NCBI GenBank assembly: GCA_963518955.1
Contig: CAUQKI010000003.1
Coordinates: 62,001 to 126,000, forward strand
Direction of reading: 5' to 3'
DNA length: 64,000 nucleotides
Origin: JABCPE02 sp963518955
Lineage (GTDB): Bacteria > Bacteroidota > Bacteroidia > Flavobacteriales > Weeksellaceae
This document shows positions 16,395 to 24,858 of the stretch, in pieces. Both the position numbers and the translations under genes were made by a program. Numbering within the stretch: the stretch's first letter is position 1; every line of letters starts with the position of its first letter. A model generated the notes under the pieces. It was given only the letters and a program-made list of their open reading frames with translations, searched no databases and was not told the DNA's origin.

Positions 16395-16759
16395 AGCTCG
16401 GTCTGTTGTTTTAATAAACTTTTTAAAAGGGCGATTTGCTCATCTTTTGCTTGTATGAGTTTTTCATAAACTTCTTTGTTATCTTGATATAAGTTTTGAA
16501 CTTGTTGATGTCCAACGCTGTTTTCCTTAATGTCTTGATTATAAATAGTTTGTTTATTTAATTCCAATATTTCTGCAACATCTGTTTCTAGTAGTTTGGC
16601 TATCATAAAAAGCCTTTCTACACTTATTTTTGTGGAATTACTTTCTAATTTGGCATAGGAGGCTTGGGTAAGGTCTAATTCATGCGCCATATATTCTTGG
16701 CTGTAGCCTTTCAGTTCTCTGTATTTTCTAATATTTTTTCCAATAATATCATTATTCAT
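16391..16759 (-). CDS. XRE-family helix-turn-helix regulator
   Basis: A 122-residue protein with a Cro/CI-type HTH at residues 6-62 (IRKYRELKGYSQEYMAHELDL, broken here as RELKGYSQEYMA and LTQASYAKLES), followed by a C-terminal helix (about 85-120) that could dimerise. It is divergent from the TerB-like gene across a 94-bp gap. Regulators in this arrangement usually control the divergent genes and themselves. A minus-strand -7 box lies 20 bases upstream of the start. Confidence 0.88.
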   Translation of the reverse strand: MNNDIIGKNIRKYRELKGYSQEYMAHELDLTQASYAKLESNSTKISVERLFMIAKLLETDVAEILELNKQTIYNQDIKENSVGHQQVQNLYQDNKEVYEKLIQAKDEQIALLKSLLKQQTEL

Positions 16760-16778
16760 AATAAGATTTGTTTATTCG

Positions 16779-16786
16779 CAAATATA
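16779..16786 (-). promoter_or_regulatory. -7 promoter box of the XRE regulator
   Basis: The minus strand reads TATATTTG, matching TAnnTTTG. Confidence 0.58.
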
Positions 16787-16853
16787 ATAAAATATTCTTA
16801 AAAGTAATGATTATTTTAGATTAAATATACTTACTTTGTATGAAAATAAAGAT

Positions 16854-17243
16854 ATGTTTATAGAGTATTTGAACAAAGAAGAAAAGGAGGTTTTCTTTTC
16901 ATTGGCATTGGATTTAGTGAAGGTGGATGATGCTTTCTCTCTTGATGAAAAAGAAAAGATAAAAAATTTATCTTTTAGGATATTAGGCGAAGAAGGGTAT
17001 GATACAGAACATTTATACAATGATTTGTCTACACTTGAAAACCTTTCAAAGAAGAAGATAGTTTTAATGGAATTAGTTGGGCTTTGTTATGTGGATGGGG
17101 ACTATTGTGAAAGTGAAAAAAAATTCATACATGAAGTTGCAGGAAAAATGGAAGTGGACAATGTAACATTAAAAGATATTGAAAATTGGGCATTAGGTTT
17201 AGTAAACCATATGAATAAAGGTATAGAATTAATTAACAAATAA
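16854..17243 (+). CDS. TerB-like small helical protein
   Basis: A 129-residue all-helical product. The motif DDAFSLDEKEKI and, about 60 residues later, YVDGDYCESEKKFI look like the duplicated acidic half-sites of the TerB fold (tellurite-resistance/metal-sensing proteins). I chose the ATG at 16854; a TTG 18 bases upstream would add six residues but has no better support. There is no signal peptide or membrane helix. It is followed after 12 bp by the glycine-zipper peptide gene and lies divergent from the XRE regulator. TerB-like proteins often accompany phage-resistance or toxin modules. Family assignment is by motif only. Confidence 0.6.
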   Translation: MFIEYLNKEEKEVFFSLALDLVKVDDAFSLDEKEKIKNLSFRILGEEGYDTEHLYNDLSTLENLSKKKIVLMELVGLCYVDGDYCESEKKFIHEVAGKMEVDNVTLKDIENWALGLVNHMNKGIELINK

Positions 17244-17255
17244 AAAATATAGATT

Positions 17256-17432
17256 ATGAGTAATAACAATTCTACTAAAGATGATGCTGCAACTAACGCT
17301 TTAATAGGGGGAGGTGCAGCTGTAGGAGGAGCTATAGGATCTGCAGTTCCTATAGTTGGAACAGCTATTGGTGCCGCTGTTGGAGGAGGAATAGGTGCTG
17401 TAATAGCATTTGTTAAAAGTGTAAGCAAGTAA
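17256..17432 (+). CDS. 58-residue glycine-zipper membrane peptide
   Basis: A small gene from ATG 17256 to TAA 17432. Residues 1-14 are polar (MSNNNSTKDDAATN). Residues 15-53 are almost all Gly, Ala, Ile and Val, with GxxxG spacing (GGGAAVGGAIG and GAAVGGGIGAVIAF), and the end is basic (VKSVSK). Two short hydrophobic helices around a Pro (SAVPIVG) can be drawn. This resembles pore-forming or bacteriocin-like peptides and glycine-zipper proteins. No double-glycine leader followed by a core peptide is obvious, and no peptide exporter lies nearby. It starts 12 bp after the TerB-like gene and is followed by a good terminator, so it ends that operon. A toxin, an effector or a membrane stress peptide are all possible. 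Confidence 0.72.
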   Translation: MSNNNSTKDDAATNALIGGGAAVGGAIGSAVPIVGTAIGAAVGGGIGAVIAFVKSVSK

Positions 17433-17445
17433 ATGATTACAAAGA

Positions 17446-17472
17446 GCGGATATTTGTTATCCGCTTTTTTTT
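17446..17472. terminator. Terminator between the glycine-zipper peptide and comM
   Basis: Stem GCGGATA/TATCCGC with a 5-nt loop followed by eight T on the plus strand; a short A-run on the left could serve comM from the other side. Confidence 0.88.
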
Positions 17473-17475
17473 ATT

Positions 17476-19008
17476 TTACGCCCTCCAAAAATCCCTGTCC
17501 AAACTTCGGTATTGTATGGCTTCGGAGATGTGGGCAGGACTGATGTTTTCAGCATCATCTAAATCTGCTATGGTTCGGGCTACTTTTAGGATTCTGTCGT
17601 AGGCACGAGCGGAGAGATTTAGTTTTTCCATGGCGTTTTTTATCAGCTGCTGGCAGGTGCTGTCCAGATCGCAGTATTTTTCTATTTCTTTCGGTCCCAT
17701 TTGGGCATTGTAGTTGATATCCAGTTCTTTGTATCTTTGGGCTTGTATCTCTCTGGCTTTTAGTACGCGGTTTCGTATTTCTATACTGCTTTCGCCTTTT
17801 CTTTTTTCTGCAAGTTGCTCAAACTCTACTTTCTGGACTTCTATGTGAATATCTATTCTGTCCAAAAGCGGCCCAGATAATTTGTTCATATATCTCTGCA
17901 TTTCGGTCTGGGAAGAGGTATTGTTCGGGTCATCAGGGAAGTAGCCCGAAGGACTCGGGTTCATACTTGCCACCAGCATAAAACTCGATGGATAATTCAC
18001 CGAAAATCTCGCTCTGGAAATCGTTACCTCGCGGTCTTCCAAAGGCTGTCTCATTACTTCCAAAACAGCTCTTTTGAACTCGGGAAGCTCATCGAGGAAA
18101 AGAACTCCATTGTGCGCAAGGGAAATTTCACCAGGTTGAGGATAGGCACCGCCGCCCACTAGAGCGACATCTGAAATGGTGTGATGAGGTGAGCGGAACG
18201 GGCGAACGGTCATCAGTGAGGTGTTGCTGCCCATTTTTCCTGCTACGGAGTGGATTTTAGTGGTTTCCAGAGCCTCTTTCATCGTGAGTGGAGGTAGGAT
18301 GCTGGGAACTCTCTTGGCGAGCATGGTTTTTCCGCTGCCAGGAGGGCCTACCAGAATGATATTGTGTCCGCCAGCTGCTGCCACTTCCATGGCTCTTTTG
18401 GCGGTTTCTTGTCCTTTTACTTCCGAAAAATCATAAGGAAATTCATTGATTTTATTCTGAAATTCCTTGCGAGTGTCTATTTCGGTTTTTTCCAAATCTC
18501 TTTCTCCATTGAAAAAGTCAATAACCTCTTTGATGTTTTCCACACCGTAAACATCCAGATTATTCACTATTGCAGCCTCTTGGGTATTTTGTTTAGGCAG
18601 AATAATTCCTTTAAAGCCTTCCTCCCGCGCTTTTATCGCAATGGGTAAAACGCCTTTTATCGGTTGTAATCCGCCATCGAGGGAGAGTTCCCCCATGATG
18701 ATGTATTGATCTAAATTTTCGGCAAGAATTTTATCCGAAGCCGCCAAAATCCCTATCGCAATGCTCAAGTCATACGCAGAACCCTCTTTGCGAAGGTCAG
18801 CAGGCGCCATGTTGATGGTGATTTTCTTGCCAGGGAGCTTGTGACCTACATTTTTCAGGGCTGCCGAAATACGGTGGCTGCTTTCCTTGATAGCATTATC
18901 AGGAAGCCCCACGAGATGATAGCCCACTCCTTGGTCTACATTTACTTCTATCGTGATGGTCTGGGCAGAAACTCCATGTATGGCACTACCAAAAACTTTG
19001 ACTAGCAT
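17476..19008 (-). CDS. comM: Mg chelatase-like AAA+ protein ComM (YifB)
   Basis: A 510-residue hexameric AAA+ helicase that promotes branch migration during natural transformation. It has an N-terminal Lon-protease-like domain (residues 1-170), Walker A GPPGSGKTM (near 220), Walker B VLFLDELPEF (near 296) and the C-terminal Mg-chelatase domain with arginine-rich sensor residues (LSARAYDRILKVARTIADL). It lies 33 bp after the amidotransferase gene. With comEC in the same window it suggests DNA uptake capacity. Confidence 0.93.
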   Translation of the reverse strand: MLVKVFGSAIHGVSAQTITIEVNVDQGVGYHLVGLPDNAIKESSHRISAALKNVGHKLPGKKITINMAPADLRKEGSAYDLSIAIGILAASDKILAENLDQYIIMGELSLDGGLQPIKGVLPIAIKAREEGFKGIILPKQNTQEAAIVNNLDVYGVENIKEVIDFFNGERDLEKTEIDTRKEFQNKINEFPYDFSEVKGQETAKRAMEVAAAGGHNIILVGPPGSGKTMLAKRVPSILPPLTMKEALETTKIHSVAGKMGSNTSLMTVRPFRSPHHTISDVALVGGGAYPQPGEISLAHNGVLFLDELPEFKRAVLEVMRQPLEDREVTISRARFSVNYPSSFMLVASMNPSPSGYFPDDPNNTSSQTEMQRYMNKLSGPLLDRIDIHIEVQKVEFEQLAEKRKGESSIEIRNRVLKAREIQAQRYKELDINYNAQMGPKEIEKYCDLDSTCQQLIKNAMEKLNLSARAYDRILKVARTIADLDDAENISPAHISEAIQYRSLDRDFWRA

Positions 19009-19041
19009 GGCGAAACTAAATTTTGGAAAGATTAATGAATT

Positions 19042-19761
19042 TTATTTTTGTAAATAATCTTGGGTCAATTTATCTAAGAAAATATGCAGTTTTTCATTCA
19101 TTTCAGAATAATCAAAATCAAGGATTTCTTCTGGCGACTGCACAAATGGATGAATCTGGCTGAGGTTTAATAAGTCTTTTTCGCTGTCAATCAGCTTTTT
19201 GACAACTTCTTTCGTCAGTTCCATGTGGCACTGGAAACCATAGACAATATCAGAATATTTCACGATTTGTCTTGGACAGCCTTTGCTGAATGCAAGGATC
19301 TGCTTATCGTTTTCCAGCCCTGGCATATCGTTGTGCCAATGTCCCACGACCAAAGTTTTCCCAAAATGATTGATTTTTTCATCTTGAAGTCCCTGTTCTG
19401 TAAGTTCGATAGCAAAATTTCCTATTTCCTTTTCTGGACTATGCCCGAATTTAAATCCTAAACTTTCTCCCATCAGCTGAGAACCAAGACATACCCCTAC
19501 AACGGCTTTCCCTGCATCGATGCATTTTTTGATAAGGCTCATTTCTGCTTTTGCATTAAAATATGGGTATTCTTTCATGCTGGTAGCAGGAGATTGTGGG
19601 CCGCCTAGTACGATGAGCATATCGATGTTTTCAGCGGAGTCAGGAAGTTTATCGCCTTCAAAAACTTTTGAAAAAGAAATATTGTATTTTCTCTTTTCCG
19701 CCCAGTCTAAATAAGCTCCCGCCGTTTCAAAAGTCTCATGTTGAATGAAATGAACGTTCAT
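19042..19761 (-). CDS. Class I glutamine amidotransferase (GMP synthase-like)
   Basis: A stand-alone 239-residue GATase-1 domain. The triad is Cys91 (GVCLGSQ), His179 and Glu181 (QCHME). No synthetase domain follows, so it is not GuaA itself. Members of this type are often annotated as GMP synthase-like or gamma-glutamyl hydrolases of unknown substrate. The oxyanion segment LGGPQSP is present. It is 6 bp after rfbD and 33 bp before comM on the same strand, so it is likely co-transcribed with both. Confidence 0.88.
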   Translation of the reverse strand: MNVHFIQHETFETAGAYLDWAEKRKYNISFSKVFEGDKLPDSAENIDMLIVLGGPQSPATSMKEYPYFNAKAEMSLIKKCIDAGKAVVGVCLGSQLMGESLGFKFGHSPEKEIGNFAIELTEQGLQDEKINHFGKTLVVGHWHNDMPGLENDKQILAFSKGCPRQIVKYSDIVYGFQCHMELTKEVVKKLIDSEKDLLNLSQIHPFVQSPEEILDFDYSEMNEKLHIFLDKLTQDYLQK

Positions 19762-19767
19762 AATTTT

Positions 19768-20631
19768 TTATTTTTCTAATAAAGTTTCCATACACTCTTC
19801 CAGACTATTTTCCCAGTATCTTGGCTCTATGTTGTAGCTGTTTTCTATTTTGTCCAGACACATTGTGCTTCGCATAGGGCGTTTTGCAGGAGTGGGATAT
19901 TGGTCTGTGGTGATGGGATTTATTTTGATTTTACTTTTGGATAGTTCTGCGATTTTTTGTGCAAAATCAAACCAAGTAGTCTCAGGATAGTTAGAAAAAT
20001 GGAAAATTCCGTATTCCTTTTCTTCCGTTCGGATGATTTTCATAATCACCTTGGCAAGGTCATTGGCATTAGTCGGCTGTCCGAACTGGTCAGCTACTAC
20101 ATTCAGTTCATCTTTGGTGCTGAATAGATTGAGCATCGTTTTCACAAAATTTTTATTAAATTCAGAATAAAGCCAAGATGTTCTGATGATGATGGTTTTC
20201 GGATTTTTTTCCAAAGCAAGGTTTTCGCCCTCTAATTTGGAAGCACCATAAACCCCGAGAGGATTGGTAAAATCATCTTCCGTGTAGGGAAGATCGGTCT
20301 CGCCATCAAATACATAATCTGTGGAAATATGGATTAAATCAATGTTAAGCTCTGCACAGGCTTCGGCAAGGTATCCCACGCCTTCGGCATTGACAGCGAA
20401 AGCTTTTTCTTTTTCCTGTTCAGCCAAATCTACGGCTGTGTATGCAGAAGCATTGATACAGAAATCAGGCTGGTAATCAGAGAAATAACTATCAACTTGG
20501 TTTTTATCCGTGATATCCAAAGTATCATAATCTGTGAAACAGAATTCGTACTCCAAAGAATAGTCAGAAGCTATTTTGTTCAAACAGTTTCCGAGCTGCC
20601 CATTTCCACCGATTACAAGAATTTTTTTCAT
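19768..20631 (-). CDS. rfbD: dTDP-4-dehydrorhamnose reductase
   Basis: A 287-residue RmlD/RfbD enzyme that makes dTDP-L-rhamnose with NADPH, for surface polysaccharide. Glycine-rich motif GGNGQLG is at 8-14, the catalytic YxxxK is in YGASKLEGE, and the family-typical STDYVFDG (near 105) and RTSWLYSEF (near 150) are present. The usual partners rfbA, rfbB and rfbC are not in the window. The gene follows the thioesterase gene by 3 bp. Confidence 0.9.
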   Translation of the reverse strand: MKKILVIGGNGQLGNCLNKIASDYSLEYEFCFTDYDTLDITDKNQVDSYFSDYQPDFCINASAYTAVDLAEQEKEKAFAVNAEGVGYLAEACAELNIDLIHISTDYVFDGETDLPYTEDDFTNPLGVYGASKLEGENLALEKNPKTIIIRTSWLYSEFNKNFVKTMLNLFSTKDELNVVADQFGQPTNANDLAKVIMKIIRTEEKEYGIFHFSNYPETTWFDFAQKIAELSKSKIKINPITTDQYPTPAKRPMRSTMCLDKIENSYNIEPRYWENSLEECMETLLEK

Positions 20632-20634
20632 GAA

Positions 20635-21105
20635 TTATTTATTTAGAGTTCTTAGATAATTAGCTCTTGACTGAAAATCAGCCTGTTCCACTTTGGTTAA
20701 GAATTTTTGATTTGCTTGAATGATATCCTCGCCCATCACTTCTGATTTTCTGGATTTTAAATTAAAATGAATGAAAGTACACCAAAGCACAGCGTATATT
20801 TTCTCAGTGTCTAAGTCTTTCATAAGAAGTTCTATTTTGCAAGTTCTGTCATTTAGCTCTATCAGCTTGCTGGAAATAATCACTTCCTTGTTGTATTTTA
20901 CTTCTTTCAGATAGGCTATTTCGTTTTGTATAACCACCCATACACAGCCTGTCTTGTGGGCATATTCTTCGTGGGTGAATTCATAATGCTCTGCCATGTG
21001 GTCTTCTCGGGCATTGAGCATGTAGTCTATGTATCTAGAATTGTTAAGATGTCCCATAGGGTCACAGTCTGTGAATCTGATTTTTGCTTTTGAAAATAGT
21101 TCCAT
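20635..21105 (-). CDS. Hotdog-fold acyl-CoA thioesterase
   Basis: A 156-residue 4-hydroxybenzoyl-CoA-type thioesterase: RFTDCDPMGHLNNSRYIDYMLNARED carries the Asp/His/Asn of the hotdog helix (split here as RFTDCDPMGHLNN and SRYIDYM). It hydrolyses acyl-CoA or acyl-ACP thioesters; the chain length is unknown. An in-frame TTG at 21126 lies inside a -7 box (21124-21131), so the ATG at 21105 is the start. It begins a group with rfbD, the amidotransferase and comM. Confidence 0.85.
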   Translation of the reverse strand: MELFSKAKIRFTDCDPMGHLNNSRYIDYMLNAREDHMAEHYEFTHEEYAHKTGCVWVVIQNEIAYLKEVKYNKEVIISSKLIELNDRTCKIELLMKDLDTEKIYAVLWCTFIHFNLKSRKSEVMGEDIIQANQKFLTKVEQADFQSRANYLRTLNK

Positions 21106-21123
21106 TGTAAAGTATTTAAATGT

Positions 21124-21131
21124 CAAATTTA
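21124..21131 (-). promoter_or_regulatory. -7 promoter box of the thioesterase gene
   Basis: The minus strand reads TAAATTTG (TAnnTTTG), 18 bases before the ATG at 21105. Confidence 0.55.
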
Positions 21132-21160
21132 AAAAAAACCACTCAATATTGAGTGGTTTT
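21131..21160 (-). terminator. Terminator of the bamA-skp operon
   Basis: The perfect palindrome AAAACCACTC...GAGTGGTTTT continues into a T-run on the minus strand, right after the distal skp gene. Confidence 0.9.
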
Positions 21161-21181
21161 GTGTCTTAATTATTAAGAAAA

Positions 21182-21685
21182 TTATTTAAGTCCTAATTCT
21201 TTTTTTACTGCTGCAGTAGCATCTGCTCCACCTCTGTAGATAAGTCCAACAGTATTAGTATCAAATACAAAATCCCAACCATTAGCTTTTGCTACTTTTG
21301 ATACAGCATCATTCACTTTCTTTTCGATAGGTGCATATGCTTCAGCTTGTCTTTTAGCTAAGTCTTGCTGAGCTACTTGAGTCATTTGCTGAATATTTTG
21401 TTGCAATTTTTGCAATTCTTGGTTTCTTTCTTCATTTACCTTTTGAGTTTGCTTAGGAGCTTCTTCTTGGTATTTTTTGAATTTAGCTTCAGCAGCAGTC
21501 ATTTGTTTTTCGATTTCAGCTTGTTTAGTTTTACTGAAAGCTTCTAGTTGCTGGTCAGCTTTTTTCTTTTCTGGCATTAGGTTCAAGATTTCTGCAACAT
21601 CTAGAGTTGCTAGTTTCTGAGCGCTAACTGTCCCGAAAGACATTAAAAACATTGCGAATGCAAATAATAAACCTGATTTTTTCAT
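21182..21685 (-). CDS. OmpH/Skp-family periplasmic chaperone (second copy)
   Basis: A 167-residue protein with a signal peptide cut after TVSAQ, then KLATLDVAEILNLMPE and a long coiled coil (about 45-125). Skp trimers hold unfolded outer-membrane proteins in the periplasm on their way to BamA. It lies 24 bp after the other skp gene and shares the same fold but low identity, so this is an old duplication. The C-terminal GWDFVFDTNTVGLIYRGG is typical of the family. A strong terminator follows. Confidence 0.9.
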   Translation of the reverse strand: MKKSGLLFAFAMFLMSFGTVSAQKLATLDVAEILNLMPEKKKADQQLEAFSKTKQAEIEKQMTAAEAKFKKYQEEAPKQTQKVNEERNQELQKLQQNIQQMTQVAQQDLAKRQAEAYAPIEKKVNDAVSKVAKANGWDFVFDTNTVGLIYRGGADATAAVKKELGLK

Positions 21686-21709
21686 AACTTTTGATTAAAT
21701 TTAATATTC

Positions 21710-22297
21710 TTATTTTTTATTTTTCTTGGAATTATTTTTTTCCTTTTTATTTTCTTTATCCTTCTCTCCATCTTTTGGGTTGTCCCTCATCAGGAGATCC
21801 AGCACCATCTTGGTGTAGTCATACCTTTTATCAGTGAATAATACACTGCTGTCAGAACTTCTATCAAGAATTATGCCTAAATCATTTTTTTCAGCGATAG
21901 TTCTGATGGCATTCCATACTTTTTCTTGAAAAGGCTGGACTACTTTGGCTCTGAATGTGTTGATTTCTCCCTGCGCAGTGAATTTTTCTTTCAAATGAGC
22001 CTGCACTTTTTTCTCCAAATCAGCCACCTCTTTTTCCCTTGTTTTCAGCTGTTCTCCTACCAAAAGGATTCTTTCATTTTCAAAGAGTTCTTTCTTTTTA
22101 TTGTAGTTTGACTGCAAGGAATCCAGCTGCATCTGCCAATATTTTATCTGCTTATTAAATCTTTCATCAGCCTCCTTGTATTCGGGAAGGCTTTTTAAGA
22201 TAAAATCAGAATCTACCACGCCAATTTTCTGTGCCGAAGATACTACAAATCCCCCAAACATGAAAATTATTCCTAAAAATAATACGTATTTTCTCAT
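21710..22297 (-). CDS. OmpH/Skp-family periplasmic chaperone (first copy)
   Basis: A 195-residue protein. The ATG at 22297 gives a signal peptide (MRKYVLFLGIIFMFGGFVVSSAQ); an in-frame extension to 22345 would overlap bamA and bury the signal, so it was rejected. The mature part KIGVVDSDFILKSLPEYKEAD leads into a coiled coil (about 45-120). The C-terminus is a Lys/Asn/Glu tail (KDGEKDKENKKEKNNSKK), which is disordered and unusual for Skp. It begins 11 bp after bamA. Confidence 0.88.
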   Translation of the reverse strand: MRKYVLFLGIIFMFGGFVVSSAQKIGVVDSDFILKSLPEYKEADERFNKQIKYWQMQLDSLQSNYNKKKELFENERILLVGEQLKTREKEVADLEKKVQAHLKEKFTAQGEINTFRAKVVQPFQEKVWNAIRTIAEKNDLGIILDRSSDSSVLFTDKRYDYTKMVLDLLMRDNPKDGEKDKENKKEKNNSKKNKK

Positions 22298-22308
22298 TTT
22301 TAAATCTT

Positions 22309-24831
22309 TTATAGTGATTGATTCATCAAGAAGTGAGTCTGCCATCCTGATGGAGAATTAGATGTAGAATAAGGCAGTTTATCAATTCCATAAGCAAAAT
22401 CAAATCCGATAAGCCCAAATGCTCCCATATAGATTCTCACACCTACACCCACAGATCTCTGTAATTTAAATGGATTATAAGTGTTAAATCCTTTCCATGT
22501 GTTACCTCCTTCAGCAAAAGCCAATCCGTAGATTTTTGCTGTTTGGTTCATAGAAATAGGGTATCTCAGCTCAAGAGCAAATCTATTGTACAAAATACCA
22601 CCACCTGTAGGAGTTACATCCGTAGATGTTCCACCAGATGTAGATGGGTCATCATATCCACGAAGTGGAATAAGTTCTCTACCGTCATATCTACCGCTGT
22701 ATAGACCTGTTCCCCCCATATAGAAACGCTCAAAAGGAGGTGCTCCCAGCTGTTTATTGTATCCATGAAGGAATCCCATCTCTGCACTACTTCTTAATAC
22801 TAACTTACCTAAAACTTCATTATAAGCATCTGCTTTGAATTTTATCTTGTAGTATTCCATCCATCTGTATTTATCAGCAGTAGACATAGTGGAATAATCC
22901 TTATTATTAAATGATGAATAAGGTGGAGTGAATTTAGCTGACAACTCTATATTAGAACCTGTAGTAGGGAATATAGGGTCATATCCAGCTGAGTTTCTGC
23001 TCAAACTTACATTAAATGCAAAGTTGTTCGCTGTACCATGCGTTAGAGTTTCTTCCCCAAAATAGAATGTATAATTATTAAAACTATATCTCTGGTAAGA
23101 AAGCCCTGTATAAAGTGAAAAATAGTTATCTGGCCATTCTAGAAGTTTATTAAGCCCGACAGATGCAGACATAATGTTCAGCTTCATAGGATTACCATAA
23201 TAATCAGAATATTTCACACGAGAGTGGCTGAAACTCACAGACAAAGCAGTAGGTCTCTTTCCGAAAAGCCACGGCTCCACGAATGATGCGCTATAAGTCT
23301 GGAAATACTGCCCAGCCTGCGCTTGTAGAGAAAGTGTCTGTCCGTCCCCTTGAGGAATTAACTTGTTAAATTTCAAGAATTTTCTCAAAGAGAAGTTGTT
23401 GAAAGTTAGCCCCAATGTACCAATGAAAGTGTTTCCACCATATCCTGCCTGAAGCTGGATTTGTGAAGAACCTTTTTCCTCCAATGTCCAATGGATATCC
23501 ACCGTATTATCCTGTGGATTTGGTTTTATCTCTTGACCGATTTTTTGAGGGTCAAAGAACTGCATCCCCGCTAAATCAAAATAAGTTCTTTTGATATCAC
23601 TCTTAGAGAAAAGTTTTCCAGGGCGCGTTCTCAAAGCACGAAGAATGACATGGTCATGGGTAGTAGTGTTTCCAGACCAAGTAACCTTATTCCAAGTTGC
23701 TCTTTCACCTTCTGTGATTCGGATTTCTAAGTTGATAGAATCTCCTTCCACAGACTTTTCTATCGGAGTAATGTTAGAGAAAAGATAACCACTATTCATG
23801 TATAATGATTTCAAATCAGAATCATCATCCTTACCGCCGTCTTCTCCCACTTTTTTATTAAATCCTACAGCATCATAGATGTCTCCTTTTTTGTATCCCA
23901 ACAGTCTTTGTAGTGTTTCTGTGGAGAAAACAGTGTTTCCGTAGAATTCTATATTTCCTATATAGTATTTTTTACCTTCTTCTAATTTGACTTTGATATC
24001 AAACCCTTTATCACTTCTAGTTATGGTATCAGAAATGATTTTGGCGTCTCTGTAACCAAGTGAGTTATAATAGCTTATCAAATTATGTTTGTCTTCCTCG
24101 TATTTTTCTTTTATTAGCTTAGAAGGCTTAAGGATACCTGCGAAAAATCTTTTTTGTTTAGTATTTTTAAATCCTTTTTTTCTAAGTTTTTTAGAAGAAA
24201 CATTTTCGTTTCCTTCAAAGTTGATGCTCTGTATTTTTACTTTTTTACCTTTATCAACCTCAATAGTCCAATCAACTAGATTAGGGTCTTCTCCATTTGC
24301 TTTTTCTTGGATATTGATTTTAGCATCAGCAAACCCTTTTTTAATGTATTGCTGTGGAACTTTATTCTGAAGTGTAGAAACTAAATTTTCAGTAATTTTT
24401 GTTCCAGGTTTTAAGTCATTTTCCTTGATTAATTTTTCATTTTGGGATTTTTTAATGCCTTTTCCTGTGAATTTAATATCTTTAAGCTCCTTCAAATCCT
24501 GTAAAGCAAATTTTAGAACCACTTGTTCTCCATTTATGCTTTCTACATAAACCTCCACTTTTGAGAAAGAGTTAGTTTCCCAAAGTTTTTTGATTGCATT
24601 ACTGATTCTCTGCCCAGGTATTTCCACAGATTCTCCTTTGTAGAGACCTGTAAATTTTAATATTTGTTCTGGAGTGTATTTTTTCACACCATCTACAACG
24701 ATTCCTTGAAGGGTATAACTCCCACTTTGTTTTTCAGAAATTTGCGCTGTATTTTCTTTTTGAGTAATCTGTCCTTGAACCTGAGTCACAGATGCCATCA
24801 GAAGGATGATTGGCAATATTTTAAAATTCAT
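22309..24831 (-). CDS. bamA: Outer membrane protein assembly factor BamA
   Basis: An 840-residue Omp85 protein, the core of the machine that inserts beta-barrels into the outer membrane. A signal peptide (MNFKILPIILLMASVTQVQGQ) is followed by five POTRA domains (about 40-440; the pattern VVDGVKKYTPEQILKFTGLYKGE opens the first, cited in part) and a 16-strand barrel containing the conserved PPFERFYMGGTGLYSGRYDG surface region. The lid-loop RGYDD motif is seen. Position between uppS and two skp genes matches the conserved Flavobacteriia order. Confidence 0.95.
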   Translation of the reverse strand: MNFKILPIILLMASVTQVQGQITQKENTAQISEKQSGSYTLQGIVVDGVKKYTPEQILKFTGLYKGESVEIPGQRISNAIKKLWETNSFSKVEVYVESINGEQVVLKFALQDLKELKDIKFTGKGIKKSQNEKLIKENDLKPGTKITENLVSTLQNKVPQQYIKKGFADAKINIQEKANGEDPNLVDWTIEVDKGKKVKIQSINFEGNENVSSKKLRKKGFKNTKQKRFFAGILKPSKLIKEKYEEDKHNLISYYNSLGYRDAKIISDTITRSDKGFDIKVKLEEGKKYYIGNIEFYGNTVFSTETLQRLLGYKKGDIYDAVGFNKKVGEDGGKDDDSDLKSLYMNSGYLFSNITPIEKSVEGDSINLEIRITEGERATWNKVTWSGNTTTHDHVILRALRTRPGKLFSKSDIKRTYFDLAGMQFFDPQKIGQEIKPNPQDNTVDIHWTLEEKGSSQIQLQAGYGGNTFIGTLGLTFNNFSLRKFLKFNKLIPQGDGQTLSLQAQAGQYFQTYSASFVEPWLFGKRPTALSVSFSHSRVKYSDYYGNPMKLNIMSASVGLNKLLEWPDNYFSLYTGLSYQRYSFNNYTFYFGEETLTHGTANNFAFNVSLSRNSAGYDPIFPTTGSNIELSAKFTPPYSSFNNKDYSTMSTADKYRWMEYYKIKFKADAYNEVLGKLVLRSSAEMGFLHGYNKQLGAPPFERFYMGGTGLYSGRYDGRELIPLRGYDDPSTSGGTSTDVTPTGGGILYNRFALELRYPISMNQTAKIYGLAFAEGGNTWKGFNTYNPFKLQRSVGVGVRIYMGAFGLIGFDFAYGIDKLPYSTSNSPSGWQTHFLMNQSL

Positions 24832-24858
24832 GTGATTTTTTCTTAAATTCTACTTTTA

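Noticed and set aside
16836..16853. TTG start six codons upstream of the TerB-like ATG
   Set aside because: The TTG lies in a promoter-like ACTTTG stretch and the ATG at 16854 is a stronger start; not decisive.
22298..22345. N-terminal extension of the first skp gene into bamA
   Set aside because: The signal peptide begins at the internal Met (22297), and the extension would overlap the end of bamA.
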